Notes under the pieces: generated by a model | Database searches by the model: none | What the model was told of the DNA's origin: nothing | The model's input: only the letters and a program-made list of their open reading frames with translations | Shown here: positions 19,501 to 30,587 of the stretch, one piece after another | Numbering within the stretch: position 1 is the first letter of the stretch | Layout: every line of letters starts with the position of its first letter | Made by a program: the position numbers and the translations under genes | NCBI GenBank assembly: GCA_047967505.1 | Contig: CM106541.1 | Strand: one strand, 5' to 3' | Length of the DNA: 64,000 nt | DNA from: Dipteris shenzhenensis | Taxonomy: Eukaryota; Polypodiophyta; Polypodiopsida; Gleicheniales

Positions 19501-22500
19501 ACACACTGTGTGGAATGCTAAGGTGGAGGCTCTCCAACACTCCCACTCTTCTCATTTGCCCATTCTCCATTGACATACTCGTTTCCCCCTCTCCATGTCC
19601 GCTTTCATTGTAGCATGGAGGGCACTCAGCTAGCTCCATGTTAGCACACTTTTAACCCCCTTCTTCAAAGAAGAGAAGCTGGGTATGTGCGCACCTTGCT
19701 AATGGGCAATCTCATGACACATATGCACAACATGGTGCAATTGGAAGACCACTTCAAGTGAAAAGCTGTGGTGCCTCACAAGTCAAAAAGTCATAGTGGG
19801 ACTTAACGATTGTGACATGCCATAAAGGGGCACATTCCCAAGTACACCCCGCTTAGTTCTAATGTGAGCTATTCAAACCAACATTGAGACAAGTGTCAAT
19901 ATGGAGACCTTGGATTGCTACATGCATTAGTTATCTCCCACCCTAGGGATACTTGCTACATGCCTTAGTTGTAAAAGATATTTTTTGCACAAGGAAGAGT
20001 TTCCAACAAGCAATAATACCCAAATATCGAGATCAAGCACTAACTTCTCAAGTAGGATTCTCGAGGAGCAAAGATGTGGTAGAATCAAGGTAACGAGTGC
20101 TATTCACCTTGATTCTACCTACCATGCGTTGTGAGTGATTGCATGGTAGAATGTGTTTTAAATCCTTGCAGGGGCTTGAAGAGGCCGAGGGAAAGAAAGA
20201 CGTGGTCCTTCACTTGCAACACTCAATAGTGAAAGCCGTCACTGTGTGATAGAATTGCCACAGTCATCTTCAAATTGCCATTGCCTAGGCCAGTGCTGTT
20301 GGTCAAATGTAGCTTTAACCACACTCTCGGCAAAAATATGAAATTGAAGAAGCATCAGATTGACAAATGTTCTAGAGCTTACAACTAGATTCTATTTAAT
20401 CGCATCTATTTTATGCAGTACATAGTTCTTCCAAAGAAACTTAAAGGCCTATCAAGGTTGATTTCATGAACAAATTTTTACAGAGTCTACGTATAATAAG
20501 TATGATTTTATGGAAAATTATGTGAGCAAAACTTCAATTTTTTGAAGAAGATAAAGTAAATTTGACGTAGCCAGCTATGTAGATTGCAAGTATATGATTA
20601 TTGGAGTATAAGTTCCTTGTGTCTGATTCTCTATGATGATGTTGAAATTAAGATGTTTGCATCAAGGTAATCAGTTGAAGGTGTCACAATAACAAACATG
20701 ATTGCATTGTTCATTCTAGTTTGGAGGAAAAAATCAAGCACACCGCAAGACACACAATTTTTTTCAAGTACACTCGTTGCAAGACACATAAGTGCTTGAA
20801 GGTATGCTCATTGCCTTCATGATTTCCTCCTTCCATTGACACAATGCAGATTGTAATAGAGAGAGGATATGATTCAAACCCATAAAATGTAATATCTAAA
20901 TTAAGTCAATGTAGCAAGAATCTATGTAGGAAGTGGAGTTGAGAACAGAGTTGAAAACACGGTGGAAAGTAAGTTGAGAACAATGCTGAAAACAGAGCAG
21001 AAAGCAGAGCAAAAAGAACATCAAAAACTAATGAGAGAGGGGCACGTTCTCTCATATTATATTTAATGGGAGAGGTAGTGTGGCACCTCTCCCCATATCT
21101 TACATATGGATTTTTGTTGTTTGCTTTACAACGTTCTTAATTTTACACTTTTTTAATTTATAAAAAATCTTATTTTGGGTTTTTTTTAAAGGGAAAGGAG
21201 TTTCTTTTTATCAATTATTTCTCAGGTCTCAATTTTTAAATAGTTACATAGTTTAGTTATTGTACTCAAATAAACAAATGATAATGTAATGAACCATCTC
21301 TTTTTTACTTCGTGTGTTTGATGGTGCGTGATAGCTTGGGAATAAAAAGGAATATACCTACATGGTGGGTGTGAAATTGAATAATCATAACATTATTGTC
21401 ATAATACTTAAATGTCCCCATGATATTGCTTACATGTTATCTGCAACGATATATCCCAAGCTCATGGAATAATGCATTTTTTCATGTCTTTATTGAACTT
21501 TGTTTTTAAAAGGCCATCATCTTTGTCCATTACAAATAATAAAAGCAACATCCATGATATTTACAGTGAGGGTCAGGTCTTGATGGACCTTGTGTCGGAT
21601 CACATGTGTAGAATGCTCGTGATTCTTTTTTATATATTTTTAAATTTTAATTTTTAAAAATTAAGATAAAATTCCAAATTATAGATTATTTATAAAACTA
21701 TATATTAAAATATTCTCCAATGGTGTTGCAAAGTGTAATACACAAGAAAAGTCATATTATGTTTAAGCTTCATTAGTATATTGCGACTAAAATTTTATAG
21801 TTAAATTTCTTAATACTCCAAACCTTCCAAAGGCTCAACGATTGGTAAAGTATCAAACAATGGAAGACAAAACTTGCATGTCTCCCATGGTCTACCAACA
21901 AATATTATGGTCACAGCCCTGTCAAGCCAACATCACATCTATGCACTTAGGTTAATCGTCATCTTTAATTGCCTATCAAACAATAATCATGATTTCTCCC
22001 TTATACATGTATTCCTTATGTGCACAAATTAAGCTATTAATCTTTATCGAATAGTAGTTATAGTTGTTGCCTCCATCAAAGTAGAAGCGCAATATTGCTA
22101 TTTCCTTTCTAGTGCATATCATGAGGCTACCAGGGTAGCACAAGTTGTTCATGGGGATCACTACCCAACTCATGATTTTTGTCAACCTCTCAACTCAATT
22201 ATGCATCGGATCATCACCAATAGACACATCTCTTTCTCTCATGTGCTTGATCAACATCATCAATATGTACAAGTTATGCTATGTGAGATGTACAAATTGC
22301 ACTATCATGAAATAATCTAGGAATCTTATCTTTGGTAAGTGATTCATCTTGGGTATATTAATATGCTATGGTTGGATCTGGTCATGCACTACTAGTTCAT
22401 TGTACACAAAGGGCAATGAAAAAATGTTTGGTCAACTTGATTCAATTTTTTCACTTGAGAAATAGGCATTGCTTGATGAGACATGGGAAGCATAGATGTA

Positions 22501-25086
22501 ATTTTGTTCAAGCAATGGTCATGTCTCAAATTTAGGTGTATGGGAAGTTAAACACTGTGTTTTTAGATTTACAATTAGTAGTATTATTACCGAAGTTATG
22601 AAATTCAAAACAAAACTGTCAAGAAGGATGAAACTTGCAAGCTCAGAGATCATTTCCTTGTAAGCCTCCCTTGGGGGGGTCTACTTTTGTAAAACAAATT
22701 CATTTTTAATGCATATCTCTCTTCATAGAAAAAAACTTTAGTGAGTCTTTTGTTCATTCAATTTTTTTTTGAATAAATGAGACATGCCACACCTTCATAC
22801 TCATAGGCATGAACATATGTGGTCAATGGTAAGAGAAAGTTACTTGATGAATTCTTTATAGGATAAGCTGCACATGAATTATCCACGACGTAATATTTTA
22901 ATAAACATCAGCCTTGAACTTGTGCTTTGCATAGTCATCCCTATAAGAAAGCATAATTGGACTCTTCACTTCTTATCAGTGAAAGAATTTTGTTTAATTG
23001 GCACCAAAATAGGGAAGCACTCTTATATTATGATAGACATTGCACAAAAGCAACATATAGGTTCCTATAATATCATCAATACTTCATAGCTATGCAAGTA
23101 TCAAAAGTGCGAGGACCCATGATGGAAAAAGAGGAGGAGGGAAGGTGCACAACTACCATAGTAGAAGAAACAAGACATGAATTAGAAAATAAAAAATTGA
23201 TTGCAAATATAAAGAACTTCCAAGGGAGAAGGAGGAAGAGAGCCATCCACCATGTCTTTCATTCCCCTTTCTAGGGAAAAATATGTACATCATATCCTCC
23301 TCCCACTATTATCCTTCTCCACATTTTGTGTAGAAAATAGCTGCATTTGAGACATCTGAAGTGTGTTACAATTCAATGAATCCATCAATTGCCATAATGG
23401 AAGGAATGCAATTCACACATATGAACTAGGCTAGGGTGCGTAATACTTTTTCCTAAGCATAAAATCAACAATTGAAGATTGGATGGTTTTCTCTAAGAGA
23501 AGGCATATTTGCGATCCAAATCCTGAGACTACCCATTTATTTATTTTGGGAGCTATTGGAGCCATTCCTACTACACAATCTCCCTCTATGTTGCCATCAA
23601 TCATATGAACACAATTGTGTTCTAAAAAGGTCTAAGAGGTTCACAACAAGGATTGAAGCACCATAGGAATGACACTCGCCCAAGACAAAATTCGATATGC
23701 ATATTGTGATAGATAAATGGCCTAATAAAGACATAGCCCAACGTGTGTGCTTAAAAGCTCTGTAATTTGTTCCATAAAGTGTTTCTTGAATCGGATATCC
23801 TTGCTTGATGCACTGATTGAAGGAATTACCTATGCTCTTACAAGTAGTGGCAACATATATAAAAAATGGCAGGCTCTTTCAGCATCAACCAGAAGCCAAA
23901 ATTTGAGGATTATTATTCATAAATTGCATGGCACTTGATAATGAAGTCAAACTAAATAAACATGCCTTGAAGCACACCATAGAGGAATGAAAATATTGTG
24001 CATGAAACACAATTCACGATGCTCCCATGAGGGGGAAAGAAAGGCAATGTTGTGACCCTGCTTTGCAAGAATGATTTAAATATTATTCCACTAACAAGTT
24101 GTTTGTATATCGTAGCATCCATAGATTATCGAGTGCAAATTCTTGAGGATAGCCAATTCAAACTAACATTTGGAGTGGATTGCCCTCAAAGAAACCAAAT
24201 ATATGTTTATAAAGCCATTAACAACACCAAGAAATGTTTGTATAATTCAGTACAAGAAGAGATCGTGGAAGTAGGCAAGTTGTGTGAATTTTTGACATAA
24301 GCTCCAAGAGTGAAGATGCTCTTGTCAAGACACAATCCCATGTAATGTCGATAGATTAAGCAACTTTAAACAATGTTGAGATCAAACTGGCATGTGAAGA
24401 AGACATGTTTTTACATGAAGAAGACATGAGGACACACAAACTGGACAATTTATCACAAAAGCATGTAGCATAGCAGTAAAATTAGGCATCCTAGGAAGGA
24501 ATCAAACCTTGCTTGTTGATGTAGCCCACAATTTCTTAAGGAACATCAGATCGTCCTTTTGACGTAGGGAAGCCACAAATTTCATCATTGTTGCCTTCAC
24601 CATAGAGATAATAAAGAATGTCAATTTACTGACAGGTGTCAAAGCATACAAAGTTGTGTGAGGAGCTCCCAGAAGGTGTAGATTGCAACCAACAATAGCG
24701 AGGCACAATTTTCTAATCTCCCATGTTGTTGTTTAGCAGAGGTAGACATTGATAATGCTCCAAGAGATAATTGAACGTGATTGGAGCTAGATCTAACAAA
24801 GCAAAAATCATTGTGCCAAAGATGCTACCATATTTATCCTTGATCTAAGTTAACGACCAAAGTTCAACACACACACCCCACACAATCCGATAGCCTCGAT
24901 TAGAACGAGTGATGGCTGGAAGTGCTGCTACAAGAAGATTTCCCTCTTTTACTTTCCCTCTTTTAGTGGTAAAGGTTTTCTTTCTCCTTGTAAATAAGAA
25001 GGCCGTATGCGTCTAAAAGAACCAAACTGCACCTTGGCAAGGTCCAAAAACTTAGACCATTAAACCTTAGCAAGGCTCAAGGTTAT
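19501..25086. other. Long stretch without a supportable gene
   Basis: Frames here are short (none above about 82 codons) and unrecognised, with AT-rich composition. I see no LTR ends, no primer-binding site and no coding similarity to the other elements of the window. The one structured spot is the paired inverted repeats at 20078-20148. Confidence 0.5.
20078..20148. repeat. Two consecutive inverted repeats
   Basis: GGTAGAATCAAGGT (20078-20091) pairs perfectly with ACCTTGATTCTACC (20106-20119), and directly after it TACCATGC pairs with GCATGGTA ending at about 20148. The two stem-loops are adjacent without a gap. Confidence 0.8.
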
Positions 25087-25231
25087 GTGCGTGTTGGAGA
25101 AAGCTTTAGCACTTGTTGTACTCATGGAGGAGGAATGCACTTACACTTATGGCACAGGAGGTCTATACAAGAAACCAAGAAAGCAAGCACGGCAAACCCG
25201 TATATGGACAACACTTGTTCGCAGCCTGCTC

Positions 25232-25462
25232 GTGGCTCTCAGCCCTCAAATTTGAAGGCTGCAACACCCTTCAAAGGGGTTTTTACCCTTCACCAGAATG
25301 GAAATAGAGAGATCAACCTTCAAAAGAAGGACCGCTTTGGGAAAAATTACAAAGGAAATGCCACGTCACCCTTCAAAAGTAACTTACAAGAAGGATAACT
25401 CTTAAATTGCCCTTCAAAATGAAATTCTAGGCTACCCTTCAAATTTGAGGGCTAGTGGCTCT
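25232..25462. mobile_element. hAT-like MITE, 215 bp, with 8-bp target duplication
   Basis: The element is 25240-25454. Its left end is CAGCCCTCAAATTTGAAGG; the right end, read inwards from the other strand, is TAGCCCTCAAATTTGAAGG, identical except for the first base. It is flanked by GTGGCTCT at 25232-25239 and 25455-25462, an exact 8-bp duplication as hAT transposases make. The interior has several further CCCTTCAAA words and no coding capacity. It sits at the 3' end of the membrane-protein pseudogene, whose last codons run into it. Confidence 0.9.
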
Positions 25463-26075
25463 AACAAGCACCCATGTCCAACTTCCCAAACCTCGACTTC
25501 CAGATCAACACCCTGTCCCCGGCTTCTGATTTTGTAAATTTTGTCAAAGATAGCGCTTGCCCGAGCTGAATTCTGCTTTAGGCTCTCTCCCTCCAGACCA
25601 ATTCTGCAAATCTTGGCAACGATGCCACATATGGTGCCCACAGATATAGCAACCGAAGCCATAGCAGGAGCCCATGAATCCGCACAGGTGAGAAGATTGG
25701 ACTGTGCTACCGCAGTGAAGATAACCCCTTGAAATAGCGCATAGAAGCTGATGATTTGATAGAGCTCCTTGCACAAGCGACGGATAGGGAATTTGCAACG
25801 CAATTCAAGGTGTCTTCATCGTCGTAGAGCATGCCAAGGTGGACTTCGTGGGCAATGCTATTTCGAAGGCTTTCAAGATTCTGGGCTTTCGTGCAATTCG
25901 GGGTAAGGATGTCGTTATTTGGAGAAGGATTTGGGATGCTGTCTGGGGGACTTGCAGGGATCTCGGCAATTGGAGAAGGATGTGGGATGCTAATTGGTAG
26001 GCTTTCGGGAATCTCGGCAATTGAAAAAGATGCAAGAGTGATAGAGGCAGCTACATCTTCATCAGAGAAACTCAT
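25432..26075 (-). pseudogene. Copy B of the two-segment membrane protein family, MITE at its end
   Basis: From ATG 26075 the frame encodes MSFSDEDVAAS, then a Pro/Ser/Ile-rich repeat (SIPHPSP, SIPNPSP) and EVHLGMLYDDEDTLN, where a one-base shift at about 25,810 changes frame to LELRCKFPI, YQIISFYALFQG, IFTAVAQS, a second hydrophobic segment (AISVGTICGIVAKI) and NSARASAIFDKIYKI. The last residues (ALKFEG) are encoded by the MITE terminal repeat. Two membrane segments are likely. Function unknown. The start codon is 120 bp from the edge of the large CACTA-like element, which may have separated it from its promoter. Confidence 0.6.
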
Positions 26076-26194
26076 ATTTGCTTTGTAAAATGACCTCGCA
26101 AATGATGGTTTTCCACCTAGGAACCCATGACCGAGAGCTATTTTGAGCACCCTAGACCTAAAAACATACTGAAAACTCCATGTTGATAATGGTA

Positions 26195-26645
26195 CACAAG
26201 GAACTTTGAGACGTTCTCTGTATAGGAAAAGAAGAGGATTCTCTATATCATTTACTCGTTTGAAATGAACATATTAACTAGTAAGTGTGCAAACTAGAGA
26301 AAATGGAACACTTCCTAGTTACCTTATCTAGGGAATCAATCAAAAAATTCCCTATGCAAGTCAATGCAGGGAATCATTATAGAATTTCACCATATAGGAA
26401 AATTTTCCTAGATAGTGAAATTCATTAGTAATTCCCTACATAGTCTAACTAGGAAATGTTCCATTTTCCCTAGTTTGCACATTTCCTAGTTATAGTCTAG
26501 TAAATGATATAGAGAATCCTCTTTTTCTTTGTAAGACAAACTAGGAAATGCCCCATTTTTCATAGTTTGCAAACTTCCTGGTTATGAACTAGTAAACAAT
26601 ATTGAGAATCTTCTATTTCCCTATATAGGGAGAACGCGAAATAAG
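26195..26645. repeat. Left terminus and subterminal repeats of CACTA copy A
   Basis: After the terminal repeat comes a foldback: the block with AGAGGATTCTCTATATCATT (26231 onward) recurs inverted at about 26,500-26,530, and a second diverged inverted copy ends at about 26,640 in CCCTATATAGGGAGAACG. Words AACTAGGAAAT and TTCCTAGATAG recur in both orientations. In CACTA elements such arrays bind the element's own DNA-binding protein. Confidence 0.8.
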
Positions 26646-27270
26646 TGATTTTGTCTAAGTTATATCATTTAAGAAATGAAGCACTCATGTTTCACATTTT
26701 TATATGTAGCAATTTGAACTTTTAAAGTACCTAGAGCAATAAGCAATTGTTACTATAATTACCTTAACTCACATTATCTACACTAAGATTCAACAAAACC
26801 ATCAAAAAGATTATGGAGTTCTCTTTAACATTTCTACAAATAATAAGAAGGTAAAAAGTCCATTCATTATTACAATATTCAAAAGAAAAAGCAAAAAACT
26901 TCTACTATAAGAAATATAAGACAACCAAAGAGAGCTAAAAGAGCTCTACATAACATCATTGAAGACTTATTTGAATCAAGCTAAATGTCATATCGAAATC
27001 TCTATATCTTCTAAACTAAGCACATCAGATTTTTCCATGAATCTAACTTTTTGACTTTCAATAAGCCAATGCACAATGTCCCTTATCATAATGTTACTGG
27101 CTGGTTTCTTGATGTCTGTAGAGTACTGTTTGAAGCTACTCTCCATCTTTTTAAGCTTCACATATGTACTTTTTAAGGAAAAGTACATATCATGAATTGT
27201 GTGGACTCCCATGTATTTCAAAAATATCGTCTCCATATTTTCTTCTGAAATTTCATCCACCTGAGGGCAT

Positions 27271-27420
27271 AATAACAAAACAAGTGACAATATATTAACA
27301 AGTTCAAAGCAAATGATTTAAATAATCAAGCCTAACGTAAAAGGCAATAACAAAACAAGTGACAATATATTAACAAATTCGAAGCAAATGATTTAAATAA
27401 TCAAGCCTAATGTAAAAGGC
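27271..27420. repeat. 75-bp tandem duplication in an intron of the second CACTA gene
   Basis: AATAACAAAACAAGTGACAA starts at 27271 and again at 27346, and the 75-base units differ at only a few positions. The duplication lies just upstream of the last exon's acceptor. Confidence 0.9.
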
Positions 27421-29499
27421 TGTTACATACTCTTTTATACTCGCTTGAAATCGAAGTCACCTCCATGTCTGTACCTTGAATATCTTTTAAGTTCTAATTC
27501 AAATAAAAAATTGAGATTAAAATCAAGGTATAAAGACTTCAAATCATAGAAAATAAATTCTAAATATAAGAATACCTTGCATCTCTTTCCTTGGGATTTA
27601 TCACTTCTTTGTAGGGTCTTCTGTTCTAAGTGATCTCTCATTTTTTCACTCACCTATGAATGATAAACAACAAGTAGTGTTAATGCCATTGGAAAGAATT
27701 ATGTAAAGAATACAAGCATACAAAGTACTTGCTTTACTTTTAAAGGGTATTGCATAAACGAAAACTTTTACCTTTCTCTTTCGTTCACTTTTTCTAGACA
27801 TTTCATTCGTAGAATCAATCACATTTGATATTGGATCCTAAAAATATGACAAAATTAAATTAAAACTTGTCTAAAAAGAAGATGCTGATCACAATTGAAT
27901 CAAAGAAAATAGCTTCAATCATAAGCATATCTAAAAGATAAAGGCAATTCATACCTTATCTTCATTTGTAGTGATGTCACCATGAAGCATCTTAGAAAAT
28001 GTCATCTCATTCATATCAGCATTCGCTTCACCATACGAATCCTGATATAAAATATTCAAGATAGATGAATTGTGAATAACTGAATGGTTAATAATACTTT
28101 TTCAAAATAGAAGAAAACTCATGATTGAAACTTACACACCTGATCAGAGTGATAATACTCAAACCCTTCGAATCTCTTCACCATGAACTTATCTATCTAC
28201 ACAAAGGAACATATGATTTTATTAAAGAAAATATTTTATATTCTTTATAAAATTAAAAACATATCTTTTATTGGAAATGCTTCCAAAACCTCAAATGTTG
28301 GACATCCTTGTCCATAAAATTCTCCTCCAATAGAAACTGAATTTCCAATAGACTGCCAATGAATTAAATAATCCAAGTAAGATGTCACATAAGTTACACA
28401 AAAAAGTATAACTTGTTACTAAAAGTAGGGAACCATTCAAGGTATTAATATAAACATACCTTCTCTGAAATTGGATTACATGGAGACTCATCAATACAAG
28501 GAGTAGTTGCTTGAGGCTCCGTATATCTCTAAAAAGTTTCAAATAGACATACAAATTTTATTAAACTCTTATATATCACTTTGAAATACAAAGGAATGAG
28601 AACTTAGTTCAATTGGTATACGATATTCTTAATTTTGCTTGAAAAAACATATCTTTCAAATGCGTCAACAACCTGAGATGTTGAATATCCTTGTTCATGA
28701 AATTCCCCTCTAATAGAAATAGAATCTCCAATAGACTGCTAAAGAGTTAAATAATCCAAGTAAGAAGTGGCACAAATTATGCAAAATGCTAGAGAACTAT
28801 TAAATGTATTGAACATACCTTCTTTGAAATTGAATTATGTGGAGACTTGTCAATACAAGGACTAGTTGCTTCAAGCTCCATATTTCTCTGAACTTTGCTC
28901 ATTTCGTCCTTTGAAACACAATAGAATACATGACTAGATCATATCTATATTACAAATATATAGTTTTATAAAATATCACATAATTGAAAGGCCAACTCAC
29001 ATTATGTACAAGGGTCCTCCTCTTCTTCGAGTATTTCCTGCTAGACTGCTTTGAGGAGATCCACCACCTATATATATCTTCCTCTCTCTAGCTATATTCA
29101 ACTCCACTAAACTTTAGAGGCACTATCTCATGATGACGCTCATGGATGATGCCTTTAATATGCTGTTGTTCTTCCTTTTTATGCCGTAGATCTATAACAG
29201 TCTCTATTCCCTCAAACCACCTTCGTACACGATGGTAGTTTTCTAACAATAGAGAATGCTGGTCTCTAAAGCAGTTTTCTAGGAGCTCTTTCCCATATAG
29301 CTTGTTCTTATCCCTACTATTCATTTTGGGTGGTTTAAACACCTCATCATATGTAGGTGTAAAACTTGCCCCTGAGATCGGAGGAACAGAAACTTGAGAT
29401 TTATCTTGCAAAGGGAGACGCTCCTTGTTCTCTTTGAAGGACACATCCTTTGATGCATCTCCCATAGGCATTTTCCCTATATAAAAAACATACATGCCA

Positions 29500-30290
29500 T
29501 ATATTCAACCCCCTCTCTCATATCTAAATGCAAAAACATACATGCCATAAATTCAGCTCCTCGTCTTACATCCAAATGCAAAAACATAAATGCCAGAAAT
29601 TCAGCCACCTTCTTCTCTAAGTGCATAACATACGTGCCATAAAGTCAGCCACATGCATTCTCCAAATGGAAAACACACATGCCATAAATTAAACCCCCTT
29701 CTCCCATAAATTCAGCACTCTCCCTTACATCCAAATGCATAAACATACATGCCATAAATTTAGCCCCCTCCCTTACATCCAAAGGCAAAAACATACATGA
29801 TATAAATTCAGCCACCTAGATTCTCCAAGTGCATAACATACATGCTTACAAATCAGCCCCTTCTTTCTCTAAATGCAATGAATACGGCCCATAAATTCAT
29901 AAAACATTTCTCTTCACCCAAAAATTCAGCCTTCTCCCTTAAATCCAAATGTGTAAATTCAGCCTTCTCCCTTAAATCCAAATGCATAAATTCAGCCCCC
30001 TCCCTTACATCCAAAAGCATAAACATACATGCTGTAAATTCAGCCCCCTTCTCCCATATATTCAGCCCCCTTCTCCCATATATTCAACCCCCTCCCTTAC
30101 ATCCAAAGGCAAAAACATACATGCTATAAATTCAGCCACCTTTTTTTTCCAAATGCATAACATACATGCTTACAAAATCAGCCCGTTCTTTCTCTAAATG
30201 TAGTGAATACATGCCATGCATTCATCAACCACGTAGCACCTTCTCTATATGTTCAACCCCTTCTTTCTCAAAATGCATAACATAAACCAA
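29500..30290. repeat. Minisatellite in intron 1 of the second CACTA gene
   Basis: About a dozen irregular units share CATAAATTCAGCCCCCTC, ACATCCAAATGCATAA and ACATACATGC. The array fills nearly all of the intron between 30305 and 29477. Copy B has a related pyrimidine-rich intron with two 67-bp units at about 41,920-42,050. Confidence 0.85.
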
Positions 30291-30587
30291 CAAAAAATGG
30301 CATACCTTTAATTGAACTAACCATGGAATCCATGAGTCCAAGGAAACTTGCATCTTCACTCATCATTTTCTTTAGTAGCGCCACCATGTCCATGTTGTTG
30401 CTAGCCATCTTGATCATGCACAACATAAGCAGTATCAAATAAAAACATACAAAATAGAAATAGATGTAAAAGGAAATCAAATACAAATACGTACCAAATC
30501 CGTTTTCGAATTCCTTGAATGATGTTAACTTCATGTATCCTAGCTACATGCCTAAGATTGCCACATAGGAACTATCTTGGCTTTGCC

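Larger units (their letters stand above)
26988..30408 (-). pseudogene. Second gene of CACTA copy A (tnpA-like position), about 12 exons
   Basis: The product is unrecognised; by position it corresponds to the accessory tnpA/TNP1-type gene. Exon 1 is 30408-30306 (MASNNMDMVALLKKMMSEDA). Exon 2 is 29476-29001 (MPMGDASKD, LYGKELLENCFRDQHSLLLENYHRVRRW). Exon 3 is 28908-28819 (ATSPCIDKSPHNS). Exon 4 is about 28735-28650 (SIGDSISI). A duplicated exon pair follows at about 28530-28260, then small exons to 27.4 kb, and the last exon is 27260-26988 (VDEISEENMETIFLKYMG, ending ISI). GT-AG borders are clear for exons 1-3 and the last. A TAG at about 29090-29088 replaces the Trp codon found in copy B. The predicted protein is charged and Ser/Lys-rich. 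Confidence 0.7.
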
